Positions 42,946 to 50,593 of a stretch of DNA of 64,000 bases are shown piece after piece. The notes beneath the pieces are model-generated. The model had not been told where the DNA came from, did no database searches, and worked only from the letters and a program-made list of their open reading frames with translations. The number at the start of each line of letters is the position of its first letter. The stretch's first letter is position 1. The stretch spans positions 132,939 through 196,938 of the forward strand of contig CAZTDP010000001.1 of assembly GCA_964612565.1 (NCBI GenBank). The letters are read 5' to 3'. Both the position numbers and the translations under genes were made by a program. The DNA comes from CAZTDP01 sp964612565. GTDB lineage: Bacteria; Patescibacteriota; WWE3; UBA101185; UBA10185.

Positions 42946-43812
42946 CTACACTAAAATTTCTTGTGACCCAAACAGCCTTATTTTATTTTCAACAACCTTT
43001 TGAACAGCACTGATTGGGCTTTCCATGTATTTATATGCTGCAATCTCAGTTGTTTCATTTAACTCTTTTTGCAAAGTCATTTTAAATGCAATTCTCATTT
43101 CGGAGTTTACATTTACTTTTACAATGCCAAGTGAAATTGCTTTTTTAACATCGTCGTCATAAATTCCTGAACCGCCGTGAAGTGATAAAAATGTATTTGG
43201 AATTTCAGAATGAATGTTTTGCAAAATCTCTAGATTTAGGTGTTTTTGATTTGCGTAAATTCCATGTAAATTTCCGATAAAACTTGCAAATACATCGATT
43301 CCGGTTTTTTCAACAAAGTCCTTAGCTCTTGCGGGATCCGTAAATAGTTTTGGATCCGCGTATTTTTCGGTGTTTTCAGATGTGTGATCCGCCGAACTTC
43401 CTTCGATGTGATCGATTTCCCCTTCGACTAAAATGTTATGTTTATGCGCGAGTTCAACAATTTTTGAAGCGTTTAAGACATATTCGTCATACGAAAGTTT
43501 TCCACCATCGTAATGCACATAATCAAAACCTTCCAAAATTGCCTGCTTTATAATTTCCGGATCTGTGCCGTGGTCTAAGTTTAAAATTATCGGAAGTTGT
43601 ATTTGATCTTCATACGTACGGGCAAGTGCTACAAGTTGTTTCACTCCAATATGTTGAGCCTCTCCCGGAGATGCTTCAATCAAAATTGGAGATTTTAAAC
43701 TTTTTGCAGCTTGCGTTATAGCTTTAATTGTTTCTAAATTTCCAACATTAAAGGCTCCTATCGCTACTCCTTTTTGTTTTGCTGTTTGTAAAATTTGTAA
43801 TGCTTTATTCAT
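42946..43812 (-). CDS. fba: class II fructose-bisphosphate (ketose-bisphosphate) aldolase
   Basis: 288 residues. GAFNVGNLETIKAI start, LNLDHGTD (zinc His and catalytic Asp), VEGEIDHIEG (Glu), FIGNLHGIYA (His), SLHGGSGIYD (His) and VKVNVNSEMRIAF. It cleaves or forms fructose-1,6-bisphosphate, linking triose phosphates with the pentose-phosphate genes alongside. The pfkB gene lies 2 bp upstream. Confidence 0.9.
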   Translation of the reverse strand: MNKALQILQTAKQKGVAIGAFNVGNLETIKAITQAAKSLKSPILIEASPGEAQHIGVKQLVALARTYEDQIQLPIILNLDHGTDPEIIKQAILEGFDYVHYDGGKLSYDEYVLNASKIVELAHKHNILVEGEIDHIEGSSADHTSENTEKYADPKLFTDPARAKDFVEKTGIDVFASFIGNLHGIYANQKHLNLEILQNIHSEIPNTFLSLHGGSGIYDDDVKKAISLGIVKVNVNSEMRIAFKMTLQKELNETTEIAAYKYMESPISAVQKVVENKIRLFGSQEILV

Positions 43813-43814
43813 GT

Positions 43815-44765
43815 TCAGTTTATATTTTTAACTATATTTTCAATTTCGTCTTTAGTTTTTAAACCTTTTATTGCTCCAATAACTTTTACAGCTGATCCTG
43901 AATTTACAGCTCCCCACTTAAGTGCCTCGCCAACACTCTTTCCGTAAAAAATTGCAGATAAAAATCCAGAAGCAAAAGCGTCCCCCGCCCCCGTTCTATC
44001 AAGTTCCGGCCTGTTGTCAGTATAAATACTTTGGGAATAAAAATTTGTGCCTTCGTATGCAGTTGCCCCATTCTTGCCGTCGGTTATAACAGACATTTTT
44101 GCGCCGAGTTTTGCAAGTTCTTTATGCAAATCTTCTGCTTCAAAAATTCCTACCAACCTTATTGCTTCCTCACGATTTACAAAGAGTACGTCTGTATGTT
44201 TTAAAAATTCTTTTACTTTATCTAAACTGTTTCTCATTTGAATTGTTCCAGGATTAAATGCGACTCCTATTCCTGCGTTCTTTTGTAAATAATTAATGAG
44301 TTCGGCTTGAAATTCTTCAAACCCATTGCCAAGGGAAGTGTAGTAGATCCATTTTGGTTTTGACCAGTTTTGGATTTTATAATGTCGTTTGGCGTGATAA
44401 CTAAATATGGTTCTATCGGCACTGTATACAATTATGCTATGTACATTAGTCGGTTCGTCCTTGTTTTTGACACAAAACGAAGTATCGACGCCCAACTTTT
44501 TAAGTTCATCCACAATTCTTTTCCCATTATCATCGTCTCCGACCTCTGTGTAGACCGAAGTTTTCAGTCCCAAACGTGTGCAGCCGACCCCAACATTTAG
44601 CGAATTTCCGGCAATTGCCGTTTCGAACTGCTCGACCGGCACTTTTGACCCGTGGTAAAAGCAAATTCGGGCATTCCCATCCTCTTTGGCCTCAGGAAGT
44701 CCGCTGTTGTCAGCGATTTTCATATACAGGTCGATGTCTGTATCGCCTATAGTTAATACATCCAT
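43815..44765 (-). CDS. PfkB-family carbohydrate kinase
   Basis: 316 residues of the ribokinase fold: DVLTIGDTDIDLYM, an AGNSLNVGVGCTRLGL substrate loop and the catalytic DRTGAGDAFASGFL near the C-terminus (GAGD with anion hole and base Asp). Between transketolase and aldolase it may phosphorylate fructose-6-phosphate or a pentose; ribokinase, fructokinase or KDG kinase activity is equally possible from sequence alone. Confidence 0.85.
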   Translation of the reverse strand: MDVLTIGDTDIDLYMKIADNSGLPEAKEDGNARICFYHGSKVPVEQFETAIAGNSLNVGVGCTRLGLKTSVYTEVGDDDNGKRIVDELKKLGVDTSFCVKNKDEPTNVHSIIVYSADRTIFSYHAKRHYKIQNWSKPKWIYYTSLGNGFEEFQAELINYLQKNAGIGVAFNPGTIQMRNSLDKVKEFLKHTDVLFVNREEAIRLVGIFEAEDLHKELAKLGAKMSVITDGKNGATAYEGTNFYSQSIYTDNRPELDRTGAGDAFASGFLSAIFYGKSVGEALKWGAVNSGSAVKVIGAIKGLKTKDEIENIVKNIN

Positions 44766-44774
44766 ATTAATATG

Positions 44775-45752
44775 CTATAAAAGCTCCTTAACTAATTTAA
44801 CAATATGATGAGAACTAAGTCCAAACTTATTTTTAAGTTCTTCGTACGATCCGGAACCTCCAAAGCTGTCGTTTACACCGATTCTCGCATTTAGAGGTAG
44901 GTTTTCCTTCGCGAGAATTTCGGCAACAGCACTGCCCAAACCACCGTTAATTTGGTGTTCTTCCAAAGTAACGCATTTTCCGGTTTTTTTAACAGAACCT
45001 ATAATAGTAGCTTCGTCTAATGGTTTTATGGTCGGAGTGGCTATAACTTCGGCACTTATTTTGTGCAGAGCTTTAAGTTTTTTGGCGGCGTTTAAGGCCT
45101 CGTAGATTATTGCACCGGTTGAAACAATTGTAATATCTTCACCTTCCGTAAGTTTGTACGCCTCCCCAATCTCAAAAGGTGTTTTGGAAGTTGTAATTTG
45201 AGGAGTTTTTTCTTTGCAGATTCTTATGTAAACAGGGCCGTCCTCGTATAATGCCTTAACAACTGCTTTTTTTGTTTGTTCGTAGTCGATGGGACTTATT
45301 ACAACCATGTTTGGCAAAACTCGCATTAACGCTATATCCTCAAGAGATTCTGCCACACTCCCGTCAGGGGAATTGGAAAAACCAACATGCGAGCTCACAA
45401 TTTTTACATTGGCCTTTGTCAGTGCAACGCTTAACCTAATTTGATCCCAATTTCTATACGGTGAAAAAACCGCATGAGAAGCAATAAAAGGTATCTTACC
45501 AGACAACGCTAGTCCGGCGGCAATTCCTGCCATATTTTGCTCGGCAATTCCGACTTCAATAAACCTTGTAGGAAATTTTTTGGAAAAAGCATTCAGTTTA
45601 AGTGACTCCGTTAGGTCGGCGCATAAAACGATAACTCTTTCTTCTTTTTGCCCGAGATCCATAACTGCTTCGCCAAAACCTTCACGTTCGGACTTTAGTT
45701 CCGAGCTCTCCATGAATACATCCGGATTTAAATTTAGCTTCTCGTTTAGCAT
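44775..45752 (-). CDS. transketolase C-terminal subunit
   Basis: 325 residues carrying the pyrimidine-binding and C-terminal domains of transketolase: VIVLCADLTESLKLNAF, FIEVGIAEQNMAGIAAGLAL (catalytic Glu), FSNSPDGSVAESLEDIALMR, and GKCVTLEEHQINGGLGSAVAE. With the separate N-terminal subunit it forms a full thiamine-diphosphate enzyme. A small truncated gene at the scaffold gap lies between the two halves and its stop overlaps this start (ATGCTAA). Confidence 0.93.
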   Translation of the reverse strand: MLNEKLNLNPDVFMESSELKSEREGFGEAVMDLGQKEERVIVLCADLTESLKLNAFSKKFPTRFIEVGIAEQNMAGIAAGLALSGKIPFIASHAVFSPYRNWDQIRLSVALTKANVKIVSSHVGFSNSPDGSVAESLEDIALMRVLPNMVVISPIDYEQTKKAVVKALYEDGPVYIRICKEKTPQITTSKTPFEIGEAYKLTEGEDITIVSTGAIIYEALNAAKKLKALHKISAEVIATPTIKPLDEATIIGSVKKTGKCVTLEEHQINGGLGSAVAEILAKENLPLNARIGVNDSFGGSGSYEELKNKFGLSSHHIVKLVKELL

Positions 45753-45815
45753 TGGGCAGGTTTTTTCAAAACCGATTCACTTTTTGCAGTAATAAGATGT
45801 AGATTTTTACTGACC
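45746..45815 (-). CDS. 3' end of a small gene interrupted by the scaffold gap
   Basis: Reading leftward out of the gap, one frame is open for about 22 residues (VSKNLHLITAKSESVLKKP) and ends at TAA (45746-45748), overlapping the transketolase C-subunit start. It is probably the tail of the gene whose 5' end is at 45916-45977. Confidence 0.45.
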
Positions 45816-45915
45816 NNNNNNNNNNNNNNNNNNNNNNNNNNNNNNNNNNNNNNNNNNNNNNNNNNNNNNNNNNNNNNNNNNNNNNNNNNNNNNNNNNNNN
45901 NNNNNNNNNNNNNNN
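45816..45915. other. scaffold gap of 100 N
   Basis: Exactly 100 N, length unknown. It lies inside a small gene between the two transketolase subunits. Confidence 0.95.
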
Positions 45916-45977
45916 CCAATTGCAATCAACGGAATTAGTGACATTCTTAAAGTTATTTTCTTGTTAGTATCAGTCAT
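45916..45977 (-). CDS. 5' end of a small membrane-protein gene interrupted by the gap
   Basis: The ATG at 45975-45977 overlaps the end of the transketolase N-subunit gene and opens MTDTNKKITLRMSLIPLIAI before the N run. The hydrophobic stretch suggests a membrane segment. Start overlap and matching strand support a real operon gene. Confidence 0.5.
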
Positions 45978-46824
45978 AGTCAGATTCTATTTTCCCTTCC
46001 AAAGACCTAAGCTGTTTTAAAGCAATTAAGGCTTGTTCTTTGTTGGGAACCTTTCCGTGCCACTCAAATTTGTACTGCATAAATTCTACACCCTTGCCGG
46101 GCACCGTGTGAGCAATTATAACAGTTGGGCGTTGACTTATCGACTTTGCCATATTGCAGGCGTTTATTATTTCTTCAATATTATGACCGTCAATTTCAAT
46201 AACGAACCAATTAAAACTTTCTAATTTGTTTCTCAAATTTTCTAAAGGCATTACATTTTCTGTAGTTCCGTCAATTTGAATATTATTGCGATCGATAATC
46301 CATGTTAAGTTATCAAGTTTTTTATTTGGAGCAAACATGGCCGCTTCCCAAATTTGGCCTTCTTCAAGTTCGCCATCGCCTGTCATGCAATAGACGCGAT
46401 AATTTTTGGAATCAATTTTTGCCGCCATAGCCATTCCTATTGCTTGAGATAGGCCTTGGCCTAAAGAGCCGCTGGAGTTTTCGATGCCGGGAAGTAAACC
46501 AAAGCGCGGGTGTCCTTCTAATTCAGAATTTAATTTACGTAACGATTTAAGTTTTGTTTTAGGAAAAAAACCTTTTTCAGCTAATGTTGCGTATAAAATT
46601 GGGCAAATGTGTCCGTTGCTTAATACAAATCTGTCCCGATCAGGGTCCGTTGGATTTTTTGAATCTACATTTAAAATATCAAAATATAAAGAAGCAAAAA
46701 TATCCGCAGTTCCAAGAGATCCGGCTGTGTGGCCGCTCCCTGCATTTAAAAGCATTGTGATAGCAGATTCTCTAAGTTTGTTTGCAGTTAATGCAATTTC
46801 TTCGTACTTATTCAACTGGGGCAT
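45970..46824 (-). CDS. transketolase N-terminal subunit
   Basis: 284 residues carrying the diphosphate-binding domain: LLNAGSGHTAGSLGTADI (His), GSLGQGLSQAIGMAMAAKID, and the thiamine motif TGDGELEEGQIWEA ... DNLTWIIDRNNIQIDG. It works with the C-terminal subunit in the non-oxidative pentose-phosphate pathway; split transketolases are known in archaea and many bacteria. TATACT lies 7 nt before the ATG, so this is the first gene of the leftward sugar-phosphate operon. Confidence 0.94.
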   Translation of the reverse strand: MPQLNKYEEIALTANKLRESAITMLLNAGSGHTAGSLGTADIFASLYFDILNVDSKNPTDPDRDRFVLSNGHICPILYATLAEKGFFPKTKLKSLRKLNSELEGHPRFGLLPGIENSSGSLGQGLSQAIGMAMAAKIDSKNYRVYCMTGDGELEEGQIWEAAMFAPNKKLDNLTWIIDRNNIQIDGTTENVMPLENLRNKLESFNWFVIEIDGHNIEEIINACNMAKSISQRPTVIIAHTVPGKGVEFMQYKFEWHGKVPNKEQALIALKQLRSLEGKIESDYD

Positions 46825-46879
46825 TACTTACAGTATAGAAATTATGTTGTTTTTAAACAAGCTTTGGACAAAATACTAT

Positions 46880-47037
46880 TGACGTCGTTAGGATTTACGT
46901 TAGAATTTAAACTAGTTTTTGCTCTGAACTTTAGAGCATGCTGCATTGGAGTGGCGTAAGCGCCAAGGCCTAAAAAAGGAGATGTGCCTATGGGAGGTTT
47001 ATCTTTTTTAAAAAATCCAAAACTTGCTGAGGAGTAG
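46880..47037 (+). promoter_or_regulatory. rightward promoter, structured leader and 15-codon ORF
   Basis: TTGACG (46880-46885), 16 bp, TAGAAT (46902-46907), then hairpins GCTCT/AGAGC and TGGCG-TAAG-CGCCA, then AAGGAG (46976-46981) 8 nt before an ATG at 46990. That ATG opens 15 codons (MGGLSFLKNPKLAEE) and stops at 47035-47037, antisense to the end of the LOG gene. It may be a riboswitch-like leader, a small RNA or a leader peptide. Unrecognised. Confidence 0.4.
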
Positions 47038-47584
47038 AGAGAATAGTCAAAATGTTTCTTTCTTCGGGTTTGATTAAAAGATTTTTTTCGATTGTGTCTA
47101 ATATCTCATTCCAAAATTCTCCATACATAATAATAGGTTTGCTGTTTGGCTCGTGAATCCACGAACTTACCCACGTCATTCCAAACTCGCTTAAAGTTCC
47201 AATGCTACCTTTGAATACAATATGAACGTCGGTGTTTTGAAGCATAACCTTTGTTCGGTCAAAATAATCTAAAGTTATAATTTCAGTATCAGCGTCGTTT
47301 TCAGAATCGGTACCCTCGTAGTGTCTCTTGGTTTTATTGGGATGATATGTAATTGCTAGTGCTTCGCCGCCTCCTGCGTGAGCTCCTTTTGTTGCCGCTT
47401 TCATAACGCCGGGTCCGCCTCCGTTAAATATTTCGTAATCGTTTTCGGCTAAAAGTTTTGCAACATCAAAAGCTTGCTGATAGGGATCTTCGTTTTCAAG
47501 CCATGCAGCTCCACCCAAAAACGCGATTCGTTTAAATTTTTTTCCCGAACTTGTGACCGGAGTTATGCTAGTTATTTGATTCAT
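46988..47584 (-). CDS. LOG-family nucleotide phosphoribohydrolase-like protein
   Basis: 198 residues with the Rossmann-like LOG fold: KRIAFLGGAAW, NGGGPGVMKAATKGAHAGGG and FKGSIGTLSEFGMTW. The canonical second motif is PGGxGTxxE; here the first Gly pair is KGS, but the Glu is kept. LOG proteins hydrolyse nucleoside 5'-monophosphates to base plus ribose-5-phosphate, which fits the pentose-phosphate neighbours. It overlaps rpe by 17 bp. Confidence 0.82.
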   Translation of the reverse strand: MNQITSITPVTSSGKKFKRIAFLGGAAWLENEDPYQQAFDVAKLLAENDYEIFNGGGPGVMKAATKGAHAGGGEALAITYHPNKTKRHYEGTDSENDADTEIITLDYFDRTKVMLQNTDVHIVFKGSIGTLSEFGMTWVSSWIHEPNSKPIIMYGEFWNEILDTIEKNLLIKPEERNILTILSTPQQVLDFLKKINLP

Positions 47585-48206
47585 AGGCAGTTAACTTTTT
47601 AAATTCCGCTATTTTTTGTATAGGATTTTCGGAATTCACAATGTGCGATCCAATTACAACATCATCCACGCCTGTTTTCAATATGCTTTCTATATTCTCT
47701 TCCGAGACACCGCCGTCTATCTGGGTTCTAATGTTTGGGTGCATTTCCTTAAAGCCGGTTATTTTCGATAAAACTTCAGGAATGAATTTGGCGCCCTGCT
47801 TTCCTGGATGAACACTTGAAAATTGTACAAAATCTATTCCCGTGGGAATTTCTTTTAGTTTATCTAGAGAAGTTTCGGGGTTTACTCCAAGACCCACAAT
47901 ATATTTATGTTGTTTGGCCAAACTTACAAACTTTTCAAAACCTTTAGCTTCAATATGAGCTAAAACTTTAAAGACACTCTGAAATCTTTCTTGCACGTAT
48001 TTTTCAGGAGTTTCGACCATTAAGTCCAGCTCAAGCTTTGAAATAGGTTCTATCGAGGCGATCGTTTCTAAATCTGCAAAAGTGCTTTGGCTTACAAATT
48101 TTCCGTCGCAGACGTCAATTTGAATATACTCGCAATTCCCGTCAACCAGGGCAATCTTCTTTTTAATGTCTTCAAAATTTTTTTCTAAAATGGCAGGAAT
48201 TATCAT
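47568..48206 (-). CDS. rpe: ribulose-phosphate 3-epimerase-like protein with altered metal ligands
   Basis: 212-residue TIM barrel of the Rpe family: IIPAIL start, YIQIDVCDGKFV, LELDLMVETPE, VHPGKQGAKFIPEVL, IDGGVSEENI. Known Rpe enzymes bind metal by two His and two Asp; the two His (before DVMDG and in HLM) are Gln and Asp here, while both Asp remain. Either it uses another metal arrangement or it has changed activity. It overlaps rpiB by 4 bp and the LOG gene by 17 bp. Confidence 0.75.
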   Translation of the reverse strand: MIIPAILEKNFEDIKKKIALVDGNCEYIQIDVCDGKFVSQSTFADLETIASIEPISKLELDLMVETPEKYVQERFQSVFKVLAHIEAKGFEKFVSLAKQHKYIVGLGVNPETSLDKLKEIPTGIDFVQFSSVHPGKQGAKFIPEVLSKITGFKEMHPNIRTQIDGGVSEENIESILKTGVDDVVIGSHIVNSENPIQKIAEFKKLTAYESNN

Positions 48207-48631
48207 TTGATCTTTTTTAATCTTTTAACAAACCTTTCTTCACCACTGAACGGCGTGTTTAACCAAATATCTACAATTTCAAGAGCCAGATTAGCATTTA
48301 TATATTCGGCCGGCAGACACAGTACGTTTGTGTCATCGTCGTTTCTTGACGAAAAAGCGTGCCTTGGTGTCCACGAAAGAGCGGCGCGAATACCGGCAAA
48401 CTTATTAGCTGCTACGCAGACTCCTACGCCGTTTCTGCACATTAATATCCCTTTCGACTCGCTTTCTTCGGCTACTTTTTGAGCTAAGACATTGGCATAG
48501 TCAGGAAAGTCGTCAGCGGGATTTAACTCAAACGGCCCCAAATCCTCAACCTCAACACCTTTTTGTTTTAAAAACCCTAAAACTCTATTTTTTAATTCAA
48601 ATCCGCCGTGGTCCGATGAAATATAAATCAT
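48203..48631 (-). CDS. rpiB: ribose-5-phosphate isomerase B
   Basis: 142 residues. IYISSDHGGFELKNRV, MCRNGVGVCVAANKFAGIRA (active-site Cys), NVLCLPAEYI and WLNTPFSGEERFVKRL. It interconverts ribulose-5- and ribose-5-phosphate. I start it at the ATG at 48629-48631 (MIYISSDHGG), which overlaps the lgt stop as ATGA; the frame is open upstream but lacks homology there. Confidence 0.93.
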   Translation of the reverse strand: MIYISSDHGGFELKNRVLGFLKQKGVEVEDLGPFELNPADDFPDYANVLAQKVAEESESKGILMCRNGVGVCVAANKFAGIRAALSWTPRHAFSSRNDDDTNVLCLPAEYINANLALEIVDIWLNTPFSGEERFVKRLKKIK

Positions 48632-49299
48632 AAATTTTTCTTTCTTTGCGTAAGAATTATCAAGCCAATCAGTAATGAAAGTATAGAAACCATTTGGGCC
48701 ACATTCAAGCCGTTTATTGTCCAAGGATTTTCTTTTAAGAATTCCATAAAAAATCTTATTGTTCCGTAGCCTATTAAATAAGCTCCCAAGAAAAATTTGT
48801 TAGATCGCTGTGTTTTTTTAAAAAATAAAAAGAAACAAAAGAGCATTAAGTTTAAACCGGCTTCGTAAAAAAAGACCGGGTGTCTTCCTTGAATTGCCCA
48901 GGGAAGTTTTGTTGGAATTCCGAGAAGTTCCATATTAAAAAAGTTACCAAACCTTCCTACGGCTTGCGCGAGTGGCGCCGAAAAGGAAAGCGCGTTCGAT
49001 AATTCCAAAAACGAAAGTTTATGCCTTTTTGAATAAAGCCAAATTCCTAGTAGGCCGTCAATAACCCCGCCCCAAATGCCTAAACCGCCTTGCCACAAGT
49101 AAAAAACATGCATCGGATTTTGCAGGTAGTAATGTGCAAAATCAATAACATGATAAAGTCTCGCTCCTGTTATCCCAAACAAAACTGCGTAAAGAGCAGA
49201 TCCCCAAATATCTTTTTTAAGTTTTGGAAATGCTTTTTCGGAAACAGTAAGAGCTAAAAATATTCCTAAAGAAATTGAAATACCATAAAAAGAATACAC
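48628..49299 (-). CDS. lgt: prolipoprotein diacylglyceryl transferase
   Basis: 223 residues, about 6-7 membrane segments. FGITGARLYHVIDF, YLWQGGLGIWGGVI and the signature AVGRFGNFFNMELLGIPT with the catalytic Arg are present. It adds diacylglycerol to lipoprotein Cys. It starts at GTG (49297-49299), directly after the stop of the preceding gene, and is short compared with E. coli Lgt. Lipoproteins are therefore expected in this organism. Confidence 0.93.
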   Translation of the reverse strand: MYSFYGISISLGIFLALTVSEKAFPKLKKDIWGSALYAVLFGITGARLYHVIDFAHYYLQNPMHVFYLWQGGLGIWGGVIDGLLGIWLYSKRHKLSFLELSNALSFSAPLAQAVGRFGNFFNMELLGIPTKLPWAIQGRHPVFFYEAGLNLMLFCFFLFFKKTQRSNKFFLGAYLIGYGTIRFFMEFLKENPWTINGLNVAQMVSILSLLIGLIILTQRKKNL

Positions 49300-49842
49300 T
49301 TAGATTATAAATGATAAGATCAGTACAGCGATCATTATTGCGCTGTAAATAGCAACCCCGCCTTTTCCGGGCGCATTCTTAAACTCCCAAAACCAGTCTT
49401 TTAAAGTTCCTACAAAATAACTTTCAAGCATTCTATAAATAGAGTTGGCAAATACCGAATACACCAATACTTTTATTAAGGGCGATAATTCCGCGTATGC
49501 CACAAACAACGTCAGCGCCGCAAAAACCATTTGAAACAACGCGCTGTTAAGTGATTTATCCTCAACTTTGTCGTTGTTATATATAATGTAATTTAAAGCG
49601 CCTTTAAAGTCTCTATGAGAAATATAAGCGCGCAAATTTATTGAAAATTCCTTGCCGCCCTCAAAAACGTATGCGTAAAGAGGATACTCGATGTCCAAGA
49701 CAAAAGTTCCCAGCAAGGCCAAAACGAAGGTCAGTACTAGTATCAATGGCTGTCGCGTCACATTTATGGCAATAAACACAATTGCAACCACTAAACTTAT
49801 TAACAGCTGGGATCTTAAGGACATGCGCAGGATTTTGTTCAT
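49300..49842 (-). CDS. polytopic membrane protein, unknown
   Basis: 180 residues with about five hydrophobic segments and a central soluble loop (YISHRDFKGALNYIIYNNDK). Not recognised. It is immediately followed by lgt on the same strand with no gap and preceded by a small gene after 10 bp, so it belongs to the lgt-rpiB-rpe unit. Confidence 0.6.
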   Translation of the reverse strand: MNKILRMSLRSQLLISLVVAIVFIAINVTRQPLILVLTFVLALLGTFVLDIEYPLYAYVFEGGKEFSINLRAYISHRDFKGALNYIIYNNDKVEDKSLNSALFQMVFAALTLFVAYAELSPLIKVLVYSVFANSIYRMLESYFVGTLKDWFWEFKNAPGKGGVAIYSAIMIAVLILSFII

Positions 49843-49852
49843 TACTAAAATA

Positions 49853-50146
49853 TTATGCTTTTACCTTTTGTTGTTCAACTTCTTTTACTTTTTTCTTTTT
49901 AAGTTCCGATAGTTTCCACATAAAGAGTCTGCCTTTTGTAGTTGCTTTTTCGGATCCAAGCACAAACTCGCGTGCGGCTTCCAGTAAGTTACGATCTTCC
50001 GACTTGGCTAATTTTATGTATAGCGATCTGTGCGCTAGATCGCGAAATTCTTCGGCTAAACGGTTTCCATATGCTTGGAACTCGTGCTTGTTTCGCACGT
50101 CGCCCTTCCTTGTTCTTTTTTCAAGAATTTTTCCAATTGTTTCCAT
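49853..50146 (-). CDS. small basic helical protein, unknown
   Basis: 97 residues, strongly charged and helical (YGNRLAEEFRDLAHRSLYIKL), ending in a Lys-rich tail (SELKKKKVKEVEQQKVKA). It could bind nucleic acid. No family recognised. It lies 10 bp upstream of the polytopic membrane gene on the same strand. Confidence 0.55.
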   Translation of the reverse strand: METIGKILEKRTRKGDVRNKHEFQAYGNRLAEEFRDLAHRSLYIKLAKSEDRNLLEAAREFVLGSEKATTKGRLFMWKLSELKKKKVKEVEQQKVKA

Positions 50147-50180
50147 TTTTATAATTTCTGGGCGGGTAGACCTTCGGCTT

Positions 50181-50555
50181 TTACTGAGTTTGTTGTCTGG
50201 CTATTTTGCTAATAAATGGTATTTCGAAGGCCTCGTTTTTATACGTTTTCCAAATTAAAAACAACCACCCGGCTATAAATGCTGTGTTAAGCACAAATCT
50301 TAAAAGGTTTCCAAATACACCAAAGCTTAAAAATAAAAAGAAGTTAAGTATTCCGTAGATAAAATATGCCGCAAATCCTATCAGCATCGACTGGAACGCG
50401 TGAAATTTAACCTGCTTGTTTGAGTCCATCACGTAAAACAAAACACCTGAAAACGGTGGAAAAATGTAGGACAACGCTCCCGCAACATTTGGAGCCATGC
50501 TGTCAACCTGAGACTGAAACGATTCTTGACTGTTTGTTTGATTTTCTTGTTCCAT
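50181..50555 (-). CDS. DUF4870/Tic20-like membrane protein
   Basis: 124 residues: a Gln/Ser-rich start, then ALSYIFPPFSGVLFYVM, a KFHAFQSMLIGFAAYFIYGI segment and further membrane helices. The NxQVKFHAFQS stretch is typical of the DUF4870 family of small four-helix membrane proteins. Function unknown. It is transcribed in the same direction as ligase, 38 bp downstream of it. Confidence 0.7.
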   Translation of the reverse strand: MEQENQTNSQESFQSQVDSMAPNVAGALSYIFPPFSGVLFYVMDSNKQVKFHAFQSMLIGFAAYFIYGILNFFLFLSFGVFGNLLRFVLNTAFIAGWLFLIWKTYKNEAFEIPFISKIARQQTQ

Positions 50556-50593
50556 ATTTAAATTCTTTCACAACTTAAAGTGCTATTCAACGG

